Source of the DNA: Paraphysoderma sedebokerense
Lineage: Eukaryota > Blastocladiomycota > Physodermatomycetes > Physodermatales > Physodermataceae
Direction: 5' to 3'
Length of the DNA: 64,000 nucleotides
NCBI GenBank assembly: GCA_025602915.1
Contig: JAHLJZ010000084.1
Span: 36,110 to 100,109, forward strand
Numbering within the stretch: position 1 is the first letter of the stretch; each line of letters begins with the position of its first letter. The notes below the pieces were generated by a model. That model was not told the origin of the DNA. It was given only the letters and a program-made list of their open reading frames with translations, and ran no database searches. The translations under genes and the position numbers were made by a program. This document shows, one piece after another, positions 1 through 10,752 of the stretch.

Positions 1-583
1 AGACGTAAATATCCGAGGCAAAGGGTATGGAGCAGGCGAAATAGCTCTAAATAGCTAAGCAACACAGACAATCCCCTATTAATGATGCCGTCCGAATCAC
101 GCATCTGGATGACCAAATTAAGTAGTCCATTTTAGCAACTCCCCGCCTCAGCATTCTGCACGACGGCCATTTCCGCTGCCATTATCACCTGACAGTAACA
201 CACACTCGCATCAGTGACCTTTGTGTCGTTGTGGACGTCGCTGATGCCCCGAATTGTGCGAGGGTCATCTGTTGACATAAATTAAATGGTATTTTGAAGT
301 GCCATCTGCCAAGCGTCAGACAAAATTGCGTCCTCCTGATTGCCGATTATCAACACAGAATTAAATTATACTTTTCTCATTAGAATTCATGAGCTTAATT
401 CTATGTCGAATTAAAAAATTATCAAGTCTTGTGCACACCTTTTTTTTTTTGAAATGGCCTCTACGACTGTTGAGGAGGTCATGAACATGAATTTTGAAAA
501 ATTCTGCGTTTTTGGGCGGCCTTGGAAAGGTCAATGAAATTGAACAAAATTCAAATTCATTCACTCTATTACTACTATCTCAA
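1..583. other. Upstream intergenic region
   Basis: No coding potential is visible on either strand. A T10 tract lies near 440-450. The region ends at the neurochondrin start codon and probably holds its promoter and 5' UTR. Confidence 0.5.
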
Positions 584-3054
584 ATGTCGTCAGAAACGGC
601 AACCCCACATTCACAATTGGACTCTTGCCTTCATCTATTACAAGAGAGCTCCCGAGACGAGCAAAAATTCCTCGGTCTTCTACTTCTGACGAAAGTGCTG
701 GATCCATCCGACAATGAATCAGTTGTAAAGTCATTCAACCACATCGACCAGACTTTCATTCAAAGATTGCTAATAACCAGTAAGCTTCTTGATAGTGTTC
801 TTTGGTTTAATGGAGTAAACCATTCGATTGCTCACTAATAATTTTTCAATGTAACAGAATCTTCGTCCGCAGAGATACCAGCCGACACATTACATTCGGT
901 TGCAATAAATATTCTGCTTGCATTTTGTAACTATGAAGAGATAGCTTCCTCTGAACAAATCAAATCGACATTGCAAACAGTGGTCTCGGAATTTATTGCA
1001 GGAAGGTACGATACGGGCGGGGATCTTCATTTACTGTCTTCAATACTAATTATTAAACCAAATTTAAATGTAGATTTTCACCAGATGTTGAAAATGATGT
1101 GTTGAACCTACTCCTAAGCTGCTCGTCCTTTCGCAAATCTGCGATGTCATTTGTTGTAGATGGAGTTTTCGACCGTTTACTTGAACATCTATCTACTTCT
1201 GAAGGTAACTGAGCACATTTGATAATCACTCGTTTGTCATGTTCTAATCCAGGATTTAGTATGCTTACAGAAAGGCAAACAAATTCTGTCGAACATTGTC
1301 GCATTCGCTGCATCGGGTGCGGACCAAGAATGTATCGAACTCCTTTTCGAATCATTATCCAAATCGTTTGGTATCCAACAAAATCAAACAAAATTCGTAT
1401 CACTCAATCTACTCAACCTGCTGCTCTCAAGTTCGAAGGTATGTTGTGATCTGCGCACTACCACCAAAAGATTTGTTCTCTTTGTTAACTCTTCGACAGA
1501 CGCATCCTTCCCTGTCCGCCGATGCGATCAATCATTTACAACATGGTATAAACGATATATTGCGGAGTAAAATTGCCGGTGTACAACGGAATCCAACTTT
1601 GATTTTGGTTTCTCTTCTGTTTCATCAATTCGAATGTGCATGGCTCTTTCCTTCTGGAGTCGTTACCGACACTCGAACTCAACTTTTTTGCCTGATTATC
1701 CGACTGACATGTATAGAGATTCGTATGCTGTTAGATGACGCATGTCCGGATGGTTTCAAAGACCAAGAAAGTGAAAATTTATTGGGATGTTGTTATGGCA
1801 TTCTGGAACACGGAATCAAAGTCATTGTAAATTCGGATGAAGACTCGCCGCCAGTAACTTTAAATAGTGAATCAATCAGACTAAGCAGTGATGTGATATC
1901 ACAACTCCATCAGAGTATTGCAGATACCTTGGATACTATTATTGAGTATCTTCTCGACTTTCATTCTCGACATCCATCTCCTATCCCTGACCTGACGATA
2001 ATTGCGACACTACGCATCCTCTCGCTGTTTGTGTCAGAATGTGAAGTTCCGTCGTCACTACCTAAGCTCATCCCTCTATTTGTTGGTCTCTGTCAGTCGT
2101 ATATATCCGAAATGTGTCAACCCGAATTTTCCGCAAAACCCAATCCGCTCCAGGTTCTGGCACAGCTCTTCGCACATGTTATTGTTGAGCCAAAAATTAT
2201 TGAATCATTCACTAAGGTGGGTGGGTACGGAATCTGTACTCGGTATTTGAAGTCCCAGTTGTTAAATTTCTCAAAGGGTGTTTCAAGTGAGGATGAATTG
2301 GACATTATGATTGGGCTGATATCGGCTCTATTGAACATCGTGCAGTTTACTCCCCAAACCGCCGTCACCGACAAGCAATCTAAAATTGTTGTTAAAGACG
2401 CAATGCGTTTTTCAGAATCACTGCCGATGTTAGGTTTGTGTTACGCATCGCAATATGATTTCAGGCATATGTTTCCAGACTGACAAGTTATTCAATAGTT
2501 GATAAATCGTTTAATTTTTACTCGCGATCGCAAGAGTTCACATGTCTGCTTGCAGCGTATACCGTCGCTGTACTCTCTCAGTTTCCCCAACACATCGGTA
2601 CCATTGAGACAACCGACTTGCAGGGGACAGTCGATGCCATACTAAAGTTCTTGTCACAGTCTTCGAGTACAGAAGTAGGAGTATACGGGCTGCTGGAACT
2701 GATCTGTAACCGTAAGTAACTTCGACTTCGCCTGCTGGGAGCATATGTCTATCTCTTAACGTGGTTACTCTTTTTAGATATTCTAAGTATTCTGAACTTG
2801 AAAAGTGAAATATTCAATAAATGTTTGCGTACTTCAGCGAGTCTATCCGGCTTCATTGCAACATCGGTGTCGACTTTAGGTGAGTTTCTTTTATCATGTC
2901 AGAATCAAGTCGCGTATACTGACGGCGCCAATTTTGTCCAGACACCAATATTAAAGCAAAGTTTAAGCAGCTGTTGGAGACTTTATGGAGGATGAGTAAT
3001 GATTTAGAAAAAAAGAAATTAGCTGATGCAGGAATTCTCACAATCGGAATATGA
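584..3054 (+). CDS. NCDN: Neurochondrin family protein
   Basis: Homolog of neurochondrin, a cytosolic helical-repeat scaffold known from animals and plants; its role in fungi is not established. The N-terminus contains 'SSRDEQKFLGLLLLTKVLD', close to the family's conserved opening 'DDEQKFAALLLVTK'. Seven introns give exons 584-779, 858-1005, 1074-1204, 1260-1438, 1500-2433, 2535-2711, 2778-2879 and 2942-3054. These join in frame to 659 residues, close to the 729 of human NCDN. The rest is Leu-rich helical repeat with no membrane segment. The acceptor at 1258-1259 rather than 1251-1252 is chosen because only it keeps the reading frame. The start at 584 is chosen because the conserved segment follows directly; an in-frame ATG at 494 lies upstream and is less likely. 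The gene is followed in tandem by the kinase gene. Family assignment is recognition by sequence pattern. Confidence 0.85.
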
Positions 3055-3496
3055 ATAAAGACTTTCGCTGATAATTAAGCAAAGGTTCTACGCAGCGGTC
3101 CAACTACCCCTTGTTGAGCAGACTACCATTTGGTTGATAATATACAGACGAGAGCTTACAATAAATATGTGTATGATTCATAGTCATGGAAGAATTCAGT
3201 ATAACAGCCTTTAATTACCTCGTCGCTTCTAACCACATTGATGAGATCAAATCGCTTTTAACGCGAGAATGAACTCTCCCGGAGCCCAGAACTTCAATTC
3301 ATCGTTTTCCCCTTTCTCCATTCAATTATTATTCTCCTTCTTTTGGTTCAGGATATTTCAATTTCCCTTAATCCGTATCCGTTAAAACTATATTATCCGC
3401 ACACCTTTCGCTCGCCTTTTATATTGTCTGACAAATTTCAGTAGTGTGCAATTGCAAAACCTTTTTACCGTTGCCATTCAGCCGTAGACTTCACGA
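3055..3496. other. Intergenic spacer NCDN-kinase
   Basis: AT-rich spacer between two tandem genes. A pyrimidine-rich stretch at about 3300-3430 precedes the kinase start and probably belongs to its promoter or 5' UTR. No gene is visible. Confidence 0.5.
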
Positions 3497-6400
3497 ATGT
3501 CTCGTCCTCGACAAGTCAAAATTCCAACAATATTCAAACAAATTGACCCTAACAATCCGGGGGCTGGCAAAACAAACGGTGCTGACAACAAGCAACAAAC
3601 TACAAGCTCTTTCAGTGCAAATGAATTATCGAATGATGCACCAGCTAGTGTATCCACTTTGACGAACAGTTCCAGTAGCCAGAATTTAAGCAAAGGAGAT
3701 TCCGCACAAACTTTAAACGATGAGAACACTGATGAGAGGAAAAGAGATAGTAAAAAAGTCAAATATCCATCAATATTTGGAGGTAAAAAGGATAAAGATA
3801 AAGAGGAACGCGAGGAAGAGAACGAACAGAACAGAGAACAAGAAAAGGTGAAGAAAGAAAGACCGAAAAGTTTCTTTTCGACCAAAAAGAAAGAAAAAGA
3901 TGAAGAAGTTAAAAAGGTTGAGAATTTCGACAACGAGAGTAATCCTAAGCTACTCGAGCCGAAAAGTGAAACGACCAGTCCCCAGCGAAGCAGGAGAGGT
4001 ACCGGAATAGATATCGACAAAGTGTTATCAATAACTTCGAATATCAGTCCGAATTCAAATCCTACCAGTGTTCCGACGGCCGTTAGTGTTGGTGGACGAC
4101 CCATCGGCACTCCATTTAACTTTTCTGTGAAGGTTCATGTAGACAAAGATTTTACATGGAATGAGGGCCAGGTTTGTATCAGTGGAATTCCCCACTAGAA
4201 AGGTCCATCTTGAAATTTTAACACTATAATTATGTATTTTACGTATGTTTGTAGGACCCTTCTGAAATATTTGACTTGCAAGATAAACTCGGTATGTTTC
4301 CTTCATTCGTGTGGTCAGTAAATTTGCAGCGCTCTAACAAAACTATTTGATTCTACAGGGGAAGGGTATACTACTATACATAATGTTGTCAGACAAAACG
4401 TCGGGTGTCCTAATTTTTACTTTCTATAGTGCGTTTGGTGCTGTCTATCGAGCAGTTCTTAAGCAGACCGGCTTTGTCCTCGCAATCAAAGAAATTCGAA
4501 TGTCTCGAGCTCAAAAAGAACAGACAACGATTGAAAAAGAAATCAACATGCTTAAAAAATGTGTCCATCGAAACACTGTGCAATATTATGGTACACACCA
4601 TCATATCTTCCATTTTGCGTTCCAGCTTTTGTGGCTAATTTAGACACTGCTTTTCTCCACAGGGTGTTGTCGAAAAGACGATGCAATATGGATTTTAACC
4701 GACTACTGCGGCCTTGGTTCGATGTCAGATATCCTTGAACTTCTTTCTACACCTGGTACCCTCATCCCCGGCTCTATACCGTTAAAACGAGAAACAATAG
4801 TGGTGTCGAAAAGTTCTAGCCAAGGTACACTACTCGATGAGAGGTTTGAGAAAGAGCGAACTATGATGGAAAGTACTTGGTGCCAAAGTGGTCTGACGGA
4901 AATGGAAGTTGCGGCTATTGTTGGTGGCGCCTTGGAAGGCTTGAAGTTCCTTCACGATAAGGGAATCATTCATCGGTTTGTATTTTTTTTTGTTGTCTTA
5001 ATCTGCATCTTGGATATCTCAAAATTAATTACAATGATCCACCGTTTTACGTTGTTACGATAGAGATCTCAAATGCGCGAATATTCTTTTGACTGATAAT
5101 GGCGAGGTTAAAATTGCTGATTTCGGGGTGTCCGAACAAATCACAAAGTCAATGGCAAAACGAAATACTGTTGTCGGAACTCCTTACTGTACGTATATAT
5201 TATATCATCAAAAATCCAGATTCTCCTTAGTTGTTGATACATTGCCTTTATGGGTTACTTTTCTTCACATGACGCAGGGATGGCTCCTGAGGTAATTACA
5301 GCCACTGATTACGGTATTCAAGCTGACATCTGGTCACTCGGTATCACTGTGATTGAACTTTGCGACTGCGTTCCACCTTTGTGCGATCTTCACCCAATGC
5401 GTGCCATGTTTCAAATTCCCCATCTTCCTCCTCCCACTCTTGCGAACCCAGAGCATCACACTCCGACGATTTTGTCGTTCTTATCGTTATGCTTACAAAA
5501 AGATCCATCCGCCCGTGCGACAGCTGCCGACTTGTTGGGCCATAACTTTGTTAAAGGCTTCACCGGTGAGCAAGGTGTCAATGGACGCAAGAAAGTGCTT
5601 TATCCGCGAATTTTTACTTGGATTCAAGCCGTTGAGAAGAGGAGGGCAGAAAGAAGGGAGAAGTACAGTGAGGTCAAGAAGAAGGAAGTTGAATTAGAAG
5701 TCGTAAAGAAGGTTGAAGGTCGCGATAGTTCCGACGAGGAAGACTTTAGAGGGGCCATGAAAGGACAAGCAACAATCAAAGGGAGCGCCATGAATTCCAA
5801 GGTCTCACCGGGGACCATGTTTGTAAAGGACGAAGATCACAACGAAATGGAAGTTACCAACCTGGGAACCATGATCGTTGCCGACGATTCATCAACATCG
5901 AACGCGACCAATGGCAAACTAGTTAACAATGATGAGAACGCTGCGATTCGAGCAATGTTTCTTAATGCTGGTGAGGCATCATCCTCTACCACTAACAAAT
6001 CCCCGACAAGTCCTACTAATCAAGGATTGCGACGTCGCCAACATCTATATTCACCTCCAACAAGGAAACGGTCTCCGAGTTCGAGTTCACCAACGAGGGC
6101 TCGAGACAATCCGAATGCGCCGGTAACATTAGAGTACCTATGGTCACTGATACTACCTTCCATACAGGTTGTAACGAATCCAATTGTTAATATGCACTAT
6201 CGCGCTCAGTCACATCCAAAAGTCGGACCGATATACAGAATTATGAGTTCTACCCTCTCCACTGCCTGTTCATCAGTGAAATACCTAATCACCAATGGCA
6301 CTTCATCATCACCTGCACCCTCACGATCTTCGCCATCTTCGCCTTCATCCCAACAACCTGAACTCTCGCTCACAACTCTCCGTCGCGCTCCTTTAACAGT

Positions 6401-6602
6401 TGTGACTGCGTTGACTGCGTCGTTGAAATATCGATCTCGGTGTTTATGGTTAAATTATGGACATCACTTGATATATGCGACATTGTTGATGGCAATGTGG
6501 GGTTACCATGGAGTAACCATGAGGTATTGGGTGTTACGAGTGGAACAGTTGGAAGGAGAGTTACAAAGGATGCAGTTTCTGAGAGAAAGATTCGGTAGGT
6601 AA
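3497..6602 (+). CDS. Membrane-anchored Ste20/MST-like protein kinase with CRIB-like motif
   Basis: Serine/threonine kinase of the Ste20 group, closest in feel to MST/Hippo-type germinal centre kinases. Seven exons (3497-4171, 4255-4291, 4359-4365, 4430-4590, 4663-4975, 5064-5188, 5278-6602) sum to 2643 nt, 880 residues. Residues about 1-200 are charged and low-complexity. A CRIB-like motif ([13 protein letters not shown]) lies at about 202-215. The catalytic domain spans about 235-535: P-loop GEGAFG at 238, ATP-binding Lys 260, HRD 397-399, DFG 417-419, then TPYWMAPE. An unusual insert of about 45 residues follows the hinge. The tail is Ser/Lys-rich and ends with a hydrophobic segment at about 835-855 plus about 25 residues with a short helix, suggesting a tail anchor in ER or outer mitochondrial membrane. 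The 7-nt exon encodes part of the P-loop. All catalytic residues are present, so activity is expected; substrate and pathway are unknown. Confidence 0.88.
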
Positions 6603-6909
6603 CATGCGTGAACGATAGGATTGCGAAAAGAGTGCCGTTGATGGCAAGTAAAGGGTTTATTTTTAGCCTGATCCGAAAGTAATAGCAAGATTATAAAAGA
6701 AGACGTTGTAGATTAAGTATTATATTTATGCAGGAACTAGATATTAGTAATAAACAAAGAAAAAAACAAATACATCACCGAATGATTTTAGGGGTTATAA
6801 ATCTGCAAACTGAAAATTGAGCTTAATTCCACCAAACAGCAGGTAGTCAAACGGTGTTCCGCGCACAAATTGATATTGAACGCTAACATTTCACAACTTC
6901 TGATCCGAG
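6603..6909. other. Intergenic spacer kinase-SAP30BP
   Basis: Short AT-rich spacer carrying the kinase 3' UTR and the SAP30BP promoter. An AATAAA-like 'aataaac' lies near 6750. Nothing else is visible. Confidence 0.45.
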
Positions 6910-8721
6910 ATGAAAGGACTAGTACATTACTCTGACGATTCATCATCCGATGAAGATGTAGCCCAGCCAAAACAGTCACAAGTGCGGCAGGTTGTCAAAG
7001 GTATCTTTCACTTTCTTGGAGCCCGCCCTCTACGAGTTGATTATTGATGAAACATTCATGATGGCTCATTTTTCTGTTTACTGAACTATGAATATTGTAA
7101 TATGTAGGAACTCAGCATGTAAAGCCAGGTACAAGGAATGGTTCATCCATTCTAAAGAACCAGGTAAAGACAATAACATATCTTACTTTTGTAAAACCAA
7201 CGACAAACAAATCGATTCATTCCAGCTAACTCACATTATTACTTTTTCTCTATTCATTTATGATTCTGTATATGATGTATAAATTGCGATTTGACGGTGT
7301 TAATTTATCCTCACGAATGGCCCTTGATTCCTGCTATGTTTATTTTCAATCACGACCTTGGCCAAATTTGGTGTTGAATTTTGATTATGGTTTGATTTAT
7401 ACGGGTTTCAACGGTTAGTCTGAAACTGAACAGAATATATCACAGAGTAATGTCTATAGTAATGGTTGGTATTACGTTTTTCATGTAGAGTTCATTTGAT
7501 TTTATTGATTTTGTGGGGTGATGAGTTATCAATATCGGGCACAAGAGATTGGATGACGGGAAGTAACTCATGATTTCAGGTTACTGAATTAGTATTTTAT
7601 ATTTAATTCGCAGGAAACCCATCGTTATCGTCAGCCCCGATTTCATCTTCATCCACCCCACAGTTATCTCGAGATGACCATACACTTCCGACACTTCCCT
7701 ACCCGTTACCAAAACCGATAACCGACGTTTCAAGTACACTATCTTACCCAGAATTTTTAGAACGTATATTATTCCATCCTCCCAAATCATCCTCGTCATT
7801 GTCTCGGTCAAATTCAACGGGGAGTTTAGGGTTAAGTACAAGTCAGAGGATATCGTTGTTGAAGAGGTCTCGGTCCAGGTTAAGTGGATCAGGAGATGAT
7901 ATGGGGAATGGGGATGTAAATGGAGTCGAGGATGAATGGGAGGCGAGGAAAAGATTGTGTTGGCCGATACCGGAACTTGAAGTTCCAGGTTTAGAGAATT
8001 ATGGGATTCCAGAGTCGCCAGGCAAGGAAGTGGATGTTGGGCTTATCGTGAGTGATTGTAATTCTTTATACTTTTGAGCATTTTGGGCATTTCTTAATTG
8101 ATCTATGCCGGATATTTTAGGAACAACTGCAACATTATCTAATTCTTAAAGCCTCGGGGATATCTTTCAACACGTCTTTACTGTCAAACAAGTCATTTAA
8201 GAATCCGCATATTTATCAAAAATTAATCAAAATGTTGAGTTTGAATGAACATGGGTCAAATTTTGTGGAGGAAAGGTTGGACTTGGAAGCACTCAAAGAA
8301 AAGAAAGAAGCATTTGCGGATGAATTAGGTGTGTAGTTCGGAACAGACTTTCTATTCGCGGGATAACGCTAGGGACATACTAATCTTTTATCTTGTTACG
8401 TCGGTTTCATTGTGTCTTTGGTAAACAGAAAAAGCTCAAAAATCAAAACACGAGAAAACGCAACAACAACAAGTTCAACAACAACGAACTCAAGTCGCGT
8501 TCACTTCATCTACCATTCAAAATTCTTCAACCATATCTTCGTCGTCTACACTCCCCGCGTCGACATTCCCGATACCTGGGTCTGGGTCTACCGCTGCTCC
8601 CGGCATTGGTGGAGGCCTACCTATTTCATCTATTGGGGCGGGTGCAAGGGCCGCAGCCAAGACGGTGGCTGGTAAAGCCGTTGGGAAGAAAGGTACTGGA
8701 CGGTGGGATCAACGACGTTAG
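6910..8721 (+). CDS. SAP30BP: SAP30-binding protein / HCNGP family
   Basis: Homolog of human SAP30BP (HCNGP), a nuclear protein linked to transcriptional regulation and, in later work, to splicing of short introns. Exons 6910-7000, 7614-8047, 8121-8328 and 8429-8721 join to 341 residues. The N-terminus is an acidic 'YSDDSSSDED' segment like the family's 'YAEDSEPESD'. The core reads 'KNPHIYQKLIKMLSLNEHGSNF', cognate to 'RNPSIYEKLIQFCAIDELGTNY' in human. It is followed by a Glu/Ala/Lys helix, a Gln- and Ser-rich linker, and a terminal 'GTGRWDQRR', equivalent to the family's 'RKSKWD' signature. The first intron (7001-7613, 613 nt) is about ten times longer than its neighbours. I found no extra coding exon in it. 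The start is the only ATG that leads into the acidic segment. Confidence 0.88.
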
Positions 8722-9723
8722 GAGAACGTTCTGAGTCTACTGATCTTGGGAGTGGAGACAAGCGGATTTGAGAATTGCGACTGGAATGGAGTCAGCAAAA
8801 AATCGTACAGGACCCATAGCATGTAAATAAGATATATGTTGTAATGTTAGGATACAAAAATAGCTGATAATGTCGATGAGTTGCAGTGACCGTAAGTTCA
8901 ATTGTCAAGCATTTGGGGCGTCATCAGGGCATTTAAACGTTTGCAACTTGTCATCACGGCTCATAGGTATCATACCTAAAAGTTACAAGTCCGTTGATAT
9001 CGTCCTGGTCATTCAGATTTGCAAGTCTGGATATCGGAGGCATTGCTGGTTCTGCTGTCCACTGTTGTCATGGGAAATTGGGAATGGTATTTTTAGCCTT
9101 GTGGTGGTCGTGTGATGCCATGAATTCCGCGCCTGTCCAGTGCCAGCTGTTCCTTTGACGCAGTCCGACTCACTCCGACAAATACTATTTTATATCATTT
9201 GTGAAAAGATAATTTGAAGGTGCATGTAACGTTATGAATATATTATAGTAGAGTCATGTACATATTCTGGATATACTCTGCATTTAATGGACATTTGAAA
9301 TATCTCGCTGACGGTCTATGACTCGGAGGTCGGAAGTAAGCTTGCGAAAATGCAGGCATCAAAAGTGTCTTCCGTCGCGTTCCCTCAAATCCAACCTTCA
9401 CAATCCCAAAGAATATGACTGATTCGCAGCATCACATTGCGATGCTCGGAGATGCTCGGTCAATTCTCCTATGATTTTGGTCAGAATTATGTAAACGTAT
9501 TTATATCTAGAACTCGGAAAGGAATAGGTGCTAAAGCTGCAAAACGAGATGCGTAATGACATGAGCATTTTGCGAAAGAATAATCGTTGAGGTGCACAAA
9601 GGGAATTCCGTCAATTGAATGTCTGAATTGAACAACAGAATTATTAATAGTTGTGATAATGGCAGGTAATTCTGATTGGAATTGTCGAATGGAGCGAGCA
9701 TTGTCGGCGACAGATAATAATTA
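8722..9723. other. Intergenic region downstream of SAP30BP
   Basis: About 1 kb without a supportable gene. Reading frames are short and lack recognisable motifs on both strands. Probably the SAP30BP 3' UTR and the distal promoter of the RRM-Puf gene. Confidence 0.5.
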
Positions 9724-9785
9724 ACGGCCGGCCAATCAAATTGGTCCGTTCCGCACTTGATTTTCATTTGGTCACGTGACCAGAT
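9724..9785 (+). promoter_or_regulatory. Compact cluster of palindromic sites: NotI-like GGCCGGCC, CCAAT pair, TCACGTGA
   Basis: In about 60 bp the sequence holds a GGCCGGCC palindrome, a CCAAT/ATTGG inverted pair around 9732-9743, and a 14-bp perfect palindrome tggtcacgtgacca centred on CACGTG at 9773-9778. CCAAT is the binding site of NF-Y/HAP and CACGTG that of bHLH factors such as Cbf1/USF. It lies just upstream of the likely non-coding first exon of the RRM-Puf gene, so I read it as that gene's core promoter (inference). Confidence 0.5.
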
Positions 9786-9937
9786 TCCTCGTTCCCTCTT
9801 TCGTTCCGGACCGATAATTCCCATCTCGACATGCCCTTTTGATTCCGCTGCCTCTCTTGTATCGACATCTGATGATCCATTGAGTCTCTCATCCTCAGAA
9901 CTCTGCTACGAGACTATCGCATCCGCCCCCCAAAACT

Positions 9938-10718
9938 GTAAGTAGTCGTCTGTGTGTTTCTGTTCTTGCTCGGGCTTAGGTTTTGTCCCCGGCTAGTTTT
10001 GGTCCCCTTTTTATTTCCTTGGAGTGTGTGTAATTCCAGAAGGATGTTTGTTTCTTTCTTAGATTCTCTCGCAAGTAGCGTCTTTGTCAACGAGCGTCCC
10101 TCTTCGCCACTATGTCCCGTATGCGGAGTTTGCGTTGTTGGACAAATACTGTTACAGTTTGGTCCTATCGTTGCTTTCACTACGTAACCTTTATGTAGCA
10201 TAAGCCGTCGTAGGACCGGCTATTTCTGATGATATTATTTAAATGTGCATACATGCGATGAATGCCTTATGTTTCCGGATGTTTCTATACGTTGTTTGTT
10301 ATTTGGCCCGTACTTTGTTTTTCCCAGTTTTACGTGGCTTGGAGGTGTTTATTTGGCCTGAAGCTTGAAAAGAAAGGATTTCTTTTGATATTCCGCTCTC
10401 ATCGTTTCCGCTTTTATTTGATAGGCAATCTTATTCCTGGCCAAGCTTGCTTCAACATTCATTGGTTTTGTGGCGGCTCACGGACTAACCGCTGATTTTC
10501 ATTCTTGTTTACTCAATCCATCCAACTCAGCCTTCATCTGATGCGAACATAAGAATCGACATAATATAATCTTCCCCCCTGTCGTTCTTACCACTTAATA
10601 TTAATATCGACACATTTTTGCGGAACATATTCTAATCTAATCTTTCCGACAATTTTCTCTCTCGGCTTAATCATAATTTCTTTCGTCCCAGCTCCTCGAA
10701 CCTATCTTTCTTAAGCAG
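9938..10718 (+). other. Probable 5' UTR intron of the RRM-Puf gene
   Basis: A perfect donor GTAAGT at 9938 follows a promoter-like cluster. A pyrimidine tract ending in 'ttaagcag' at 10718 offers a good acceptor 34 nt before the start codon. The 781 nt between them show no convincing coding sequence. This would make a spliced leader of roughly 150-200 nt. Not provable without transcript data. Confidence 0.4.
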
Positions 10719-10752
10719 GCACCCTAGCTTAATTACCTTCGAATACGAATTT

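Noticed and set aside
361-564. Minus-strand open frame of 67 codons near the left end
   Set aside because: Low-complexity Lys/Phe-rich product, overlaps the neurochondrin 5' region in antisense, no motif.
3478-4110. Long minus-strand frame with hydrophobic Ser/Leu/Phe-rich product
   Set aside because: Exact antisense of the Lys/Glu/Ser-rich kinase N-terminus; its composition is explained by that.
9531-10201. Open frames on both strands upstream of the RRM-Puf gene
   Set aside because: No domain, mutual overlap, and better explained by promoter and 5' UTR intron.
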